From Ketobacter sp. (GTDB lineage: Bacteria > Pseudomonadota > Gammaproteobacteria > Pseudomonadales > Ketobacteraceae): a stretch of DNA of 64,000 nucleotides. A program made the position numbers and the translations under genes. Shown here in pieces: positions 45,338-53,115 of the stretch (position 1 is its first letter; each line of letters begins with the position of its first letter). The notes beneath the pieces were generated by a model. It was not told the DNA's origin and did not search any database. It worked only from the letters and a program-made list of their open reading frames with translations. The stretch lies in contig NZ_RCHN01000041.1 of assembly GCF_003671495.1 (NCBI RefSeq), positions 62,001-126,000 on the forward strand, given 5' to 3'.

Positions 45338-45415
45338 GAGAAGTGGGCGCCATTTTACGAAATTCAGGGGTGCTGTCAAACGATAATTGGAAAAAAGATG
45401 AAATAAATTTGCCAT

Positions 45416-45466
45416 GTTAGCGAACACTTCGCTTTCCCCGCACATTTTCTGTGCATGCTTGCTAAC
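45416..45466 (-). other. structured region upstream of tRNA-Val
   Basis: On the minus strand GTTAGC and GCTAAC can close an element that also contains GCACA-GAAAA-TGTGC and AGCGAA-GTG-TTCGCT. The last stem shares bases with the closing stem, so two folds compete. A T-rich run follows. It lies between the 64-residue protein gene and the tRNA-Val gene and may terminate the former; a small RNA is possible but unsupported. Confidence 0.4.
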
Positions 45467-45475
45467 TTATTCTTT

Positions 45476-45670
45476 TTATTTGCCTTTTGACTCTTCCTCC
45501 CGAATGAACTGCTGCGCCTCCGGGAAGGAAAAGCTACCTGACACTTGCTCACCGTTGGGCCGGACCACCAGATAGTGGCGCACATCCAGCTGCAACGTGG
45601 AAGGGTTGATCTCCCCCTCTTCCAGAATCACATAGCCGGTCCTGCCATAGGGAAAACCATTGCCGATCAT
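45476..45670 (-). CDS. small protein of unknown function
   Basis: 64 residues from the ATG at 45670, which has GGAGGT five bases upstream; the frame continues 9 codons further upstream without a ribosome-binding site. The sequence 'MIGNGFPYGRTGYVILEEGE' then 'LDVRHYLVVRPNGEQVSGSF' and 'EAQQFIREEESKGK' suggests a small beta-rich fold with a charged helical tail. No signal or membrane helix. I do not recognise a family. It lies between the TetR terminator and the tRNA pair on the minus strand. Confidence 0.65.
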   Translation of the reverse strand: MIGNGFPYGRTGYVILEEGEINPSTLQLDVRHYLVVRPNGEQVSGSFSFPEAQQFIREEESKGK

Positions 45671-45697
45671 GAGGTACCTCCAATGATGAGCGGGCAC

Positions 45698-45724
45698 AAA
45701 AAAGCCGCCCTGAGGCGGCTTTTT
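45698..45724. terminator. intrinsic terminator
   Basis: AAAAAAGCCGCC - CTGA - GGCGGCTTTTT lies between the end of the TetR gene (45748) and the start of the 64-residue gene. It should terminate the leftward TetR transcript; the T run on the plus strand would also stop rightward transcription. Confidence 0.88.
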
Positions 45725-45747
45725 ACCAAACTGACCCGAATTTGCAA

Positions 45748-46434
45748 TTAAACCGCCGCGGCTTCCGACTGCCGGGCGATGGGTTCACGCAAAATCGAAT
45801 TCACGGCCACTTCCACCACAGCGTCAGAATGCGCCAGCACCTGTTCAGGGCAGGAAGCGTCCACACCATAGAGCTCTTTCACCAAAGGCGCCATGGAAAA
45901 GAACTGGCTGGCAGAGGCAGTAATCAGAATGATCAGCTGGGGGAAAGGAATGTCTTTCATCCAGCCTTCTGAAATGCCCTTCTCATAAATATCGTGGAAC
46001 TGGTCCAGCATGGGTTTCAGCCATTCTTCCACCATCCACTGCAGCCTGGGGGATTCCTGCACCCCTTCCCGCATAATGAACTGACCGTATTGGGGGTATC
46101 GCGCCACGAAGGATACGTAACAGCGCATCATCTCCACCAGATAACGGCGATCATCTTTATGGTTGAGCATTTTTACTTCAGCTGAAAACTCTTGGGAAAG
46201 TTTTGAAAACAAGCGCGAGATCGTCGCTTTCCAAAGTGCTTCCTTGTTTTTGAAGTGATAGTGGATGAGAGGTTGAGTGATGCCTGCAACTTTCGCGATT
46301 TGAGTGGTGGAAACCCCCTCAAATCCCCGCACCGCAAACAGCGATTCAGCCGCTGCCAGAATACGCTCGCGTGCGTCGGGTCCCCGCTCAATGGAAAAAC
46401 CGCTTTCGCCGGGTGACATTTCCGGTGTGTTCAT
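45748..46434 (-). CDS. TetR family transcriptional regulator
   Basis: 228 residues from the ATG at 46434, after AGGTGG at 6 bases. The N-terminal HTH is 'ARERILAAAESLFAVRGFEG' then 'VSTTQIAKVAGITQPLIHYH' and 'FKNKEALWKATI'. The C-terminal ligand-binding domain is helical ('YPQYGQFIMREGVQESPRLQ'). It lies 284 bp downstream of the AtuR-like gene on the same strand, but an AT-rich leader with its own structure and terminator suggests separate transcription. The target is unknown; regulation of the neighbouring lipid or terpene genes is possible. Confidence 0.9.
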   Translation of the reverse strand: MNTPEMSPGESGFSIERGPDARERILAAAESLFAVRGFEGVSTTQIAKVAGITQPLIHYHFKNKEALWKATISRLFSKLSQEFSAEVKMLNHKDDRRYLVEMMRCYVSFVARYPQYGQFIMREGVQESPRLQWMVEEWLKPMLDQFHDIYEKGISEGWMKDIPFPQLIILITASASQFFSMAPLVKELYGVDASCPEQVLAHSDAVVEVAVNSILREPIARQSEAAAV

Positions 46435-46474
46435 AACCAACCACCTATTATTTTTTTTGTTTTATAAATTTGTA

Positions 46475-46524
46475 AGGGTTTTCTCCCCATCGAAACCGGA
46501 TCAAAGCCGGCTTGTGAAAACCCT
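46475..46524 (-). promoter_or_regulatory. inverted repeat in the leader of the TetR gene
   Basis: AGGGTTTTC (46475-46483) and GAAAACCCT (46516-46524) are perfect 9-base inverted arms with a 32-base spacer that holds CCGG-ATCAAAG-CCGG. The element lies about 40-90 bp upstream of the TetR start codon. An overlapping AACCC-TAT-GGGTT follows it. It could be a leader stem or a repressor site; nothing in the sequence decides which. Confidence 0.4.
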
Positions 46525-46705
46525 ATGGGTTGGGCTTTTTTCACGCCCTTTTGGAATACTATCAGCAATCAGAGGGTGGATAAGAGCGTATATTTGTAAT
46601 TTTATTAAACCTGTTTGTGACGTAACGAAACCACCTGAAGACCAAACACAGGCAGCCGCTGAATACTTGTAAAAACAGGTCATTCCGACGAAAAACAGTG
46701 TCTAT

Positions 46706-46723
46706 TCAACCGGTTGATCAACC
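46706..46723. repeat. two overlapping palindromes at the end of the AtuR-like gene
   Basis: TCAACCGGTTGA (46706-46717) and GGTTGATCAACC (46712-46723) are each perfect 12-bp palindromes sharing GGTTGA. The second overlaps the stop codon of the AtuR-like gene. No T run follows, so a plain terminator is unlikely. Confidence 0.55.
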
Positions 46724-47320
46724 CTCTTTGAGAGCCAGGTAAAGAGCTTGTTCGGCCAACTGCTGGATATCCAAGGGACCACCGGGTTTATACCAATAGT
46801 GGGACCAACTCACCGCCCCCGCCAGCAAGCGACGCAATACAAACAGGTCCCGCTCCGCCGCGATCAGGCCTGCCTCTCGGCATTCCGCCAGGGTCTCCAG
46901 CCACATGCGCTCATAGTGGGATCTTAATTCCAGTATGTGAGTCTGGCTTTCCGGTTTCAGGCAGCGCCACTCGAAAATCAGCACCGCCATGGCCTCGCCG
47001 GTGTCACCGTTGATGGACACCAGTTCCGAGCGGATCAAGGCCAGCAACTTCTCCCGTGGGTCGCTGGACTGCATCAGTCCTTCCCGCATGCGCTCGGTAT
47101 TGAAGTGGATCACCTCCTCCATCACGCAGCGCAGGATTTCCTCTTTGGTTTTGAAGTGATGAAAGATACTGCCGGACTGGATTCCCACTTCCTGGGCCAG
47201 GTCGCGCACCGTGGTGCGCTCAAAGCCCTTGCTGCGAAACAGGTGTGCCGCCGCCGCCAGCAGTCGCCCCCTGGGAGTGTCATCCATGCCATTAGGTAAT
47301 TTTCCGGGTTTACGTGCCAT
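46718..47320 (-). CDS. atuR: AtuR-like TetR family repressor
   Basis: 200 residues. The HTH is 'GRLLAAAAHLFRSKGFERTT' then 'VRDLAQEVGIQSGSIFHHFK' and 'TKEEILRCVM', typical TetR with a GSIFHHFK recognition helix. It is divergent from atuABCDEF with a 241-bp gap that holds an inverted repeat at the candidate promoter. This placement is the same as atuR in Pseudomonas aeruginosa, where AtuR represses the atu genes in the absence of terpenes. Assignment rests on location and family, since TetR ligand domains cannot be identified by eye. Confidence 0.78.
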   Translation of the reverse strand: MARKPGKLPNGMDDTPRGRLLAAAAHLFRSKGFERTTVRDLAQEVGIQSGSIFHHFKTKEEILRCVMEEVIHFNTERMREGLMQSSDPREKLLALIRSELVSINGDTGEAMAVLIFEWRCLKPESQTHILELRSHYERMWLETLAECREAGLIAAERDLFVLRRLLAGAVSWSHYWYKPGGPLDIQQLAEQALYLALKEG

Positions 47321-47338
47321 TCATCAAAACCTGTATTT

Positions 47339-47354
47339 TCAAGCGGTTGCGTAC
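47339..47354. promoter_or_regulatory. possible second AtuR-like site, degenerate
   Basis: TCAAGCGGTTGCGTAC matches the proposed operator core CCAAGCGCTTGCTTGG at 11 of 16 positions. It lies about 20 bp upstream of the atuR start codon, where it could mediate autoregulation. Weak on its own. Confidence 0.3.
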
Positions 47355-47431
47355 TTTACTGAAGATCATGGCCTTGTACCCCAGCCACTAACAAAATTCC
47401 ACAAAAGATCTGAAAATGGAAACCGGGACAC

Positions 47432-47461
47432 TTTACAAACCAAGCGCTTGCTTGGTAGTGT
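47432..47461 (+). promoter_or_regulatory. atuA promoter with embedded operator
   Basis: TTTACA (47432-47437) and TAGTGT (47456-47461) are an acceptable -35/-10 pair at 18-bp spacing in the direction of atuA. Between and overlapping them is a perfect inverted repeat ACCAAGC-GCTT-GCTTGGT (47439-47456). A TetR dimer bound there would block RNA polymerase. The leader to atuA is about 95 nt. Confidence 0.6.
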
Positions 47462-47561
47462 AGCGAACCGATAATGAAACGCCAAGCGCCGCACCCAGAC
47501 CAACTGAAACCAGGCAGAATTAACCTGACCTGATCTGAATTGAACGGAGCCCATATCGCCT

Positions 47562-49382
47562 ATGGCCAACAACACCATAAAAATCGGCTGTGCCGCCGCC
47601 TTCTGGGGCGATACCGAGAGCGCCGCCGCGCAGCTGATCCGACAGGCAGATCTGGATTACCTGGTCTTCGATTATCTTGCTGAGATCACCATGTCCATCA
47701 TGGCCGGCATGCGTATGAAGGATAGCAAGGCCGGCTACGCCACCGACTTCGTCACCACCATCATGGCCCCTCTGCTGCCGGAAATAGCCGCCAAGGGCAC
47801 TAAAATCATCACCAACGCCGGGGGCGTCAATCCGCAGAGTTGTGCGGCGGCCATCCGCAGCCTGGTGGAACAAGCCGGCCTTGCGTTGAAAGTGGCGGTG
47901 GTCACCGGCGACGACCTGATGCCCAGCATGCCCGACCTGCAGCAACAGGGTATTCGGGAAATGTTCAGCCAGGCAGAGCTACCCCCATTCCTGGTGAGCA
48001 TGAACGCCTACCTGGGCGCCCCAGCCATCGTTACCGCATTGCAGGCCGGGGCCGATATCATCATCACCGGACGGGTGGTGGACAGTGCCCTGGTGCTGGC
48101 GCCGCTGGTGCATGAATTCGGCTGGAGTTGGAACGATTACGACAAACTGGCCCAAGGCAGCCTGGCCGGCCACATCATCGAATGCGGAGCCCAATGCACC
48201 GGCGGTAATTTCACGGATTGGGAAAGTGTTCCGGATTACCACAATATGGGATTTCCCATCGTGGAATGCCACGCCGACGGGCACTTCGAAGTCACCAAGC
48301 CGGAGCACACCGGAGGGCTGGTATCGGAAGCCACCGTCGCCGAGCAACTGCTGTATGAAATCGGCAACCCCAACGCCTACTACCTGCCGGATGTGATTTG
48401 TGACTTCACCCGGGTCACCGTGCAACAGGTAGCAGATCAGCGGGTTCGGGTGCAAGGGGCAAAAGGCTGTGCCCCCACGGGCAACTATAAAGTCTCCGCC
48501 ACCTACCCGGATGGTTTTCGCGTCACCGCGTCGTTTGTACTGGCCGGGATTGACGCTGAGCACAAGGCGCAGAAAGTCAGCCAGGCCCTGCTGCAGAAAA
48601 CCAGCGGCCTGTTGCAGGCAAAAGGACTGGGTGACTTCAGCAAAACCCACGTGGAAATTCTGGGTGCCGAGGCCACTTATGGTGCCAACAGGCGCGTTCA
48701 GCAGCCGCGGGAGGTGGTGGTCAAAATCGCAGCCGCGCACCGGGATAAAAAAGCCCTGGAGTTGTTCTCCCGGGAGATCGCCCAGGCCGCCACCGGCATG
48801 GCGCCAGGCATTACCGGCATTGTTGGGGGGCGCCCGAAAGTGTCCCCGGTGATTCGTCTGTTTTCCTGCCTGCTGCCGAAGTCTGCCGTCAACGTGGTAA
48901 CGGAACTGGAAGGCCGCACGCTGCCGGTGACACCCGATACCGAAAACCACGAGTTCAGCGAACCGAACCCGGCCATGGCGGCCGCATCCGTCAGTGATGC
49001 CGAGACTAATTGCTCAGTCCCTCTGGTGGCGCTGGCCTGGGCCCGCAGTGGCGACAAAGGCGACCACGCCAATATTGGGGTCATTGCCCGGCGCGAGGAA
49101 TTTCTCCCCTACATTCAGGCAGCCCTGACACCGTCAGCGGTGGCGCGCTACATGGAGCATACTTTCGATGGGGAGCCGCGGGTGAAAGCCTGGTTGCTGC
49201 CAGGTTTGCGGGCGATCAATTTCCTGTTGGAAAACAGCCTGGGGGGTGGTGGTATCTGCAGCCTGCGCATTGATCCCCAGGGCAAAGCATACGCGCAACA
49301 GCTGCTGGATTTTCCCGTACCGGTCAGCGCCGAACTTTATCAATCACTGCACAATCAATCACTGCACAGCACACAGGATTAA
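47562..49382 (+). CDS. atuA: acyclic terpene utilization protein AtuA (DUF1446)
   Basis: 606 residues. The DUF1446 domain is clear: 'IKIGCAAAFWGDTESAAAQL' at the start, 'DYLVFDYLAEITMSIMAGMR', and 'DIIITGRVVDSALVLAPLVH'. The C-terminal part carries 'ALAWARSGDKGDHANIGVIA', a further conserved block of the family. AtuA is required for citronellol and geraniol growth in P. aeruginosa but its reaction is not known. It is the first gene of the atu operon, and a GGAG lies 12 bases before the ATG at 47562. Confidence 0.9.
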   Translation: MANNTIKIGCAAAFWGDTESAAAQLIRQADLDYLVFDYLAEITMSIMAGMRMKDSKAGYATDFVTTIMAPLLPEIAAKGTKIITNAGGVNPQSCAAAIRSLVEQAGLALKVAVVTGDDLMPSMPDLQQQGIREMFSQAELPPFLVSMNAYLGAPAIVTALQAGADIIITGRVVDSALVLAPLVHEFGWSWNDYDKLAQGSLAGHIIECGAQCTGGNFTDWESVPDYHNMGFPIVECHADGHFEVTKPEHTGGLVSEATVAEQLLYEIGNPNAYYLPDVICDFTRVTVQQVADQRVRVQGAKGCAPTGNYKVSATYPDGFRVTASFVLAGIDAEHKAQKVSQALLQKTSGLLQAKGLGDFSKTHVEILGAEATYGANRRVQQPREVVVKIAAAHRDKKALELFSREIAQAATGMAPGITGIVGGRPKVSPVIRLFSCLLPKSAVNVVTELEGRTLPVTPDTENHEFSEPNPAMAAASVSDAETNCSVPLVALAWARSGDKGDHANIGVIARREEFLPYIQAALTPSAVARYMEHTFDGEPRVKAWLLPGLRAINFLLENSLGGGGICSLRIDPQGKAYAQQLLDFPVPVSAELYQSLHNQSLHSTQD

Positions 49383-49387
49383 GCGTC

Positions 49388-50266
49388 ATGGGATACCGGT
49401 CTGTCTTCAATGCGGATACATTCAAGGATCAAACCATCATCGTAACCGGAGGCGGCAGCGGCATTGGCCGTTGTACCGCTCACGAGATCGCCGCGCTGGG
49501 TGCCCACGTCACCCTGGTGGGTCGTAAAACTGAAAAGCTGGAAAAGGTTCACAACGAGATTGTGGAAGACGGTGGCCGGTGCGACTTCCACAGCTGCGAC
49601 ATACGGGATGAGGACGCGGTAAAAACCGTGGTCGGCCGCATCGTCAACGACCATGGCCGCATCCACGGACTGGTGAACAATGCCGGTGGCCAATTCCCGT
49701 CCCCATTGCTGGCCATCAGCAAAAAAGGCTGGGACGCGGTGATTGCCACCAACCTCACCGGCGGCTTCCTGATGGCCAGGGAAGTATTTAATCAATCCAT
49801 GTCGCAACAGGGCGGTTCCATCGTCAACATCGTAGCGGACATGTGGAACGGCATGCCCGGCATGGGGCACTCCGGTGCCGCCCGGGCCGGCATGGTGAAT
49901 TTCACTCAAACCGCAGCTTACGAGTGGGGCGGCGCCGGAGTGAGGGTGAATGCCGTCGCACCAGGGTGGATTATGTCCAGTGGCATGGACACCTATCCAG
50001 ACAGTTTCAAGAGTGTCATCAAAACGCTGCGGGCGGCGGTTCCCCTGGGACGCATGGGTAACGAAGCGGAAGTAAGTTCCGCCATTTGCTTCCTGCTGAG
50101 CGACGCCGCGGCCTTCATCAGTGGCACCACCATCCGCATTGATGGCGCCGCGTCGCAAGGCAACGTCGCCATTATGCCGTTGCAGGCCCATAACCGCAGC
50201 CAGCCCTTTGGCGGCTTCCACCGGGAGGAAATCCCGGACCTGTTTAACACTGACGGGAATTCGTGA
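49388..50266 (+). CDS. atuB: AtuB-like SDR family enoyl-CoA reductase-type protein
   Basis: 292 residues. The NAD(P)-binding motif 'TIIVTGGGSGIGRCTAHEIA' and 'GLVNNAGGQFPSPLLAISKK' mark a short-chain dehydrogenase. The usual catalytic YxxxK is absent: the equivalent region reads 'GMGHSGAARAGMVNFTQTAA', with Ser and Arg where Tyr and Lys normally sit. The same HSGAARAG pattern occurs in peroxisomal trans-2-enoyl-CoA reductase (PECR), so an acyl-CoA double-bond reductase or isomerising role is more likely than alcohol oxidation. AtuB's function in the pathway is unassigned. It starts 5 bp after atuA and ends 1 bp before atuC. Confidence 0.85.
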   Translation: MGYRSVFNADTFKDQTIIVTGGGSGIGRCTAHEIAALGAHVTLVGRKTEKLEKVHNEIVEDGGRCDFHSCDIRDEDAVKTVVGRIVNDHGRIHGLVNNAGGQFPSPLLAISKKGWDAVIATNLTGGFLMAREVFNQSMSQQGGSIVNIVADMWNGMPGMGHSGAARAGMVNFTQTAAYEWGGAGVRVNAVAPGWIMSSGMDTYPDSFKSVIKTLRAAVPLGRMGNEAEVSSAICFLLSDAAAFISGTTIRIDGAASQGNVAIMPLQAHNRSQPFGGFHREEIPDLFNTDGNS

Positions 50267-50267
50267 C

Positions 50268-51884
50268 ATGCCCATTCTGGAAAGCGAACTGAATGTAAAT
50301 GGTGAGGAATTCAAGGCCAACCGTGAACACATGTTGAATCTGGTCTCTGAATTCCGCGCCCTTGAAAACAAGATCAAAGCCACCGAGGAAAAAGCACGCC
50401 CAAAATTTGAAAAACGCGGGCAACTTCTGCCACGGGAGCGAATTGAACACTTGCTGGACCCGGGCTCGTCGTTCCTGGAGCTGATGTCATTGGCGGGGTA
50501 CCAGATGCACGATGACAAAAACGGCAGCACCGCCGGCGGTGGCATTATTGCCGGCATCGGCTATGTAACCGGTGCGCGCTGTCTGGTGGTGGCCAACAAC
50601 AGCGCCATCAAAGGCGGCACCATCTCGCCCGCCGGACTGCATAAATCGCTGCGCCTGCACGAAATCGCGGCGCAGAACAAACTGCCGGTAATCACCCTTT
50701 CGGAAAGCGGTGGCGCCAACCTGAACTATGCCGGTGAAATCTTTGTGGAGGGTGCCCGCAGTTTTGCCAATCAGGCCCGCCTGTCTGCCGCCGGTATTCC
50801 CCAAGTGACCGTAGTGCATGGCAATGCCACCGCCGGTGGCGCGTATCAGCCGGGCCTGTCCGATTACATCATCGCCGTGCGCAATCGCACCAAGATGTTT
50901 TTGGCCGGCCCCCCTCTGTTGAAAGCCGCCACGGGGGAGATCGCCGACGATGAATCCCTGGGCGGTGCAGAGTTGCACGCCTATACCGCAGGCACCGCCG
51001 AGTACCTGGCAGAAGATGATGCCGACGGCATTCGCCTGGCGCGGGAGGTGATGCGCAAAATCCCCTGGCAGGAACAGCTGCCCCAGTGGCCGCAGAAATC
51101 CATCAAGCCACCCCGCTACGATGTGGAGGAACTGCTGGGAGTGGTACCCAATGATGCCAAGCGACCCTACGACTGTCGTGAAATCATTGCCCGCATTGCC
51201 GACGATTCTGATTTTCTGGATTTTAAGAACGAGTACGACCAGCAAACCCTGTGTGGCTGGATAGAGCTGCAGGGCCACACCCTGGGTGTCATCGGCAATA
51301 ATGGTCCCATCACCACCGCCGGCGCCACCAAGGCTGCACAGTTCATTCAACTTTGCGACCAAAAACAGGTGCCCTTACTGTTTCTGCACAACACCACCGG
51401 TTTCATGGTGGGCACCGAATCCGAAAGCAACGGCATCATCAAACATGGTTCCAAGATGATTCAAGCGGTGGCCAACGCCCGCGTGCCCAAATTTTCCGTG
51501 GTGGTGGGTGGCTCTTACGGCGCCGGCAACTACGCCATGTGTGGGCGGGGCCTAGACCCGCATTTTATTTTCGCCTGGCCCAACAACAAAACCGCGGTCA
51601 TGGGTGGCGCCCAGGCCGGCAAGGTGTTGCGCATTGTGGCAGAACAAAAACAACGGGCCATGGGCATGGAACCGGATGAAAAAGTGCTGGACATGCTGGA
51701 GCAAACCACCGCGCTGAACCTGGAGAAGCAATCCACTGCGCTGTACGGAACCGCCCACCTCTGGGATGACGGTATCATCGATCCCCGGGATACTCGGGCT
51801 GTGCTGGCCTTTGTGCTGGATACCCAGAAAGAGGCCAGAGCACGGCCGTTGCAATCCAACAGTTATGGCGTGGCCCGGCTTTGA
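50268..51884 (+). CDS. atuC: geranyl-CoA carboxylase carboxyltransferase (beta) subunit
   Basis: 538 residues, MccB-like, from the ATG at 50268. Two crotonase-fold halves are seen: 'VVANNSAIKGGTISPAGLHK' with 'LSESGGANLNYAGEIFVEGA' in the first, and 'LFLHNTTGFMVGTESESNGI' with 'VVVGGSYGAGNYAMCGRGLD' in the second. Biotin-dependent acyl-CoA carboxyltransferases for methylcrotonyl-CoA and geranyl-CoA share this sequence. The AtuA and PECR-like partners and the absence of an HMG-CoA lyase favour the geranyl-CoA (Atu) role over leucine catabolism (Liu). AtuF supplies the biotin-carboxylase subunit. Confidence 0.88.
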   Translation: MPILESELNVNGEEFKANREHMLNLVSEFRALENKIKATEEKARPKFEKRGQLLPRERIEHLLDPGSSFLELMSLAGYQMHDDKNGSTAGGGIIAGIGYVTGARCLVVANNSAIKGGTISPAGLHKSLRLHEIAAQNKLPVITLSESGGANLNYAGEIFVEGARSFANQARLSAAGIPQVTVVHGNATAGGAYQPGLSDYIIAVRNRTKMFLAGPPLLKAATGEIADDESLGGAELHAYTAGTAEYLAEDDADGIRLAREVMRKIPWQEQLPQWPQKSIKPPRYDVEELLGVVPNDAKRPYDCREIIARIADDSDFLDFKNEYDQQTLCGWIELQGHTLGVIGNNGPITTAGATKAAQFIQLCDQKQVPLLFLHNTTGFMVGTESESNGIIKHGSKMIQAVANARVPKFSVVVGGSYGAGNYAMCGRGLDPHFIFAWPNNKTAVMGGAQAGKVLRIVAEQKQRAMGMEPDEKVLDMLEQTTALNLEKQSTALYGTAHLWDDGIIDPRDTRAVLAFVLDTQKEARARPLQSNSYGVARL

Positions 51885-51948
51885 CCCGGCCCCAACCCGA
51901 TTTTATTTTTTGACATTTTGATTTGGAATTCTGGAGAGGAACCCAACC

Positions 51949-53115
51949 ATGCAATTCACCCAGGAACATGAAGAACTGCGCCGCACCGTCCGCAATTTTG
52001 TGGACCACGAAATCAATCCCAATGTAGAACAATGGGAGCAACAACCGCCCTTCCCCGCCCATGAGCTGTTCAAAAAGTTGGGCGATCTTGGCTTGCTGGG
52101 CATCAGCAAACCCGAACCGTACGGCGGCATGGGTCTGGACTATTCGTACAACCTGGTGGCGGCAGAAGAATTCGGCCGCGCCCATTGCGGCGGGGTCCCC
52201 CTGGCCATAGGTGTGCAGACCGACATGGCCACCCCGGCCCTGGCTCGCTTTGGTAACGAAGCCCTGTGCAAAGAGTACCTGGTACCCGCCATCAAAGGCG
52301 AGATGGTGGCATCCATTGCCGTCAGCGAGCCGGGTGCCGGTTCCGATGTTGCCAACATCAAAACCCGAGCCAGCAAGCAGGGCGATGACTACGTCATCAA
52401 CGGCAGCAAAATGTGGATCACCAGCTCCACTCAGGCGGACTGGTATTGCCTGCTGGCCAACACCAGCGACGACGCCAAGCACAAAAACAAGTCCCTCATC
52501 CTGGTACCCCGCGATGCGGCCGGCATCACCTTGTCGCAACCCCTGGACAAACTGGGCATGCGCTCTTCCGACACCGCCCAGGTATTTTTTGACAACGTAA
52601 AGGTGCCTCAACGCAACCTGATCGGTGCAGAAGGCCAGGGCTTCATGATCCAGATGATGCAGTTTCAGGAGGAGCGCATGTGGGGTGCCGCCAATGCCAT
52701 TGGCGGACTGGATTCGGTGATCAGCGCCACCATCGAATACACCCAGCAGCGCGATGCCTTTGGCCAGAAGCTGATTGATAACCAGGTGATCCATTTCCGC
52801 TTCGCAGAACTGCAAACCGAGCTGGAAGCGCTGCGGGCACTGGTATACAGCACCTGCGAGCAATACATCAACGGCGCCAATCCACAACACGCATTGCAGC
52901 TGGCCTCCATGTGCAAACTGAAAGCCGGCCGCCTGGCCCGGGAGGTCACTGACAGCTGCCTGCAGTATTGGGGTGGCATGGGTTACATGTGGGACAACCT
53001 GGTATCCCGATCCTATCGTGACAGTCGCCTGGCTTCCATTGGTGGTGGTGCAGACGAAGTTATGCTGGGCATCATCTGTAAAACCATGGGCATTTTCCCC
53101 GGGACCAAACCATGA
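51949..53115 (+). CDS. atuD: acyl-CoA dehydrogenase, citronellyl-CoA dehydrogenase candidate
   Basis: 388 residues, full ACAD length. 'ASIAVSEPGAGSDVANIKTR' is the first ACAD signature, 'SKMWITSSTQADWYCLLANT' lies at the substrate cleft, and 'DSCLQYWGGMGYMWDNLVSR' with 'RDSRLASIGGGADEVMLGII' closes the C-terminal domain. In the Atu pathway this enzyme oxidises citronellyl-CoA to geranyl-CoA, passing electrons to ETF. Good ribosome-binding site GGAGAGGAA upstream. It overlaps atuE by 4 bp (ATGA), so the two are coupled. Confidence 0.9.
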   Translation: MQFTQEHEELRRTVRNFVDHEINPNVEQWEQQPPFPAHELFKKLGDLGLLGISKPEPYGGMGLDYSYNLVAAEEFGRAHCGGVPLAIGVQTDMATPALARFGNEALCKEYLVPAIKGEMVASIAVSEPGAGSDVANIKTRASKQGDDYVINGSKMWITSSTQADWYCLLANTSDDAKHKNKSLILVPRDAAGITLSQPLDKLGMRSSDTAQVFFDNVKVPQRNLIGAEGQGFMIQMMQFQEERMWGAANAIGGLDSVISATIEYTQQRDAFGQKLIDNQVIHFRFAELQTELEALRALVYSTCEQYINGANPQHALQLASMCKLKAGRLAREVTDSCLQYWGGMGYMWDNLVSRSYRDSRLASIGGGADEVMLGIICKTMGIFPGTKP

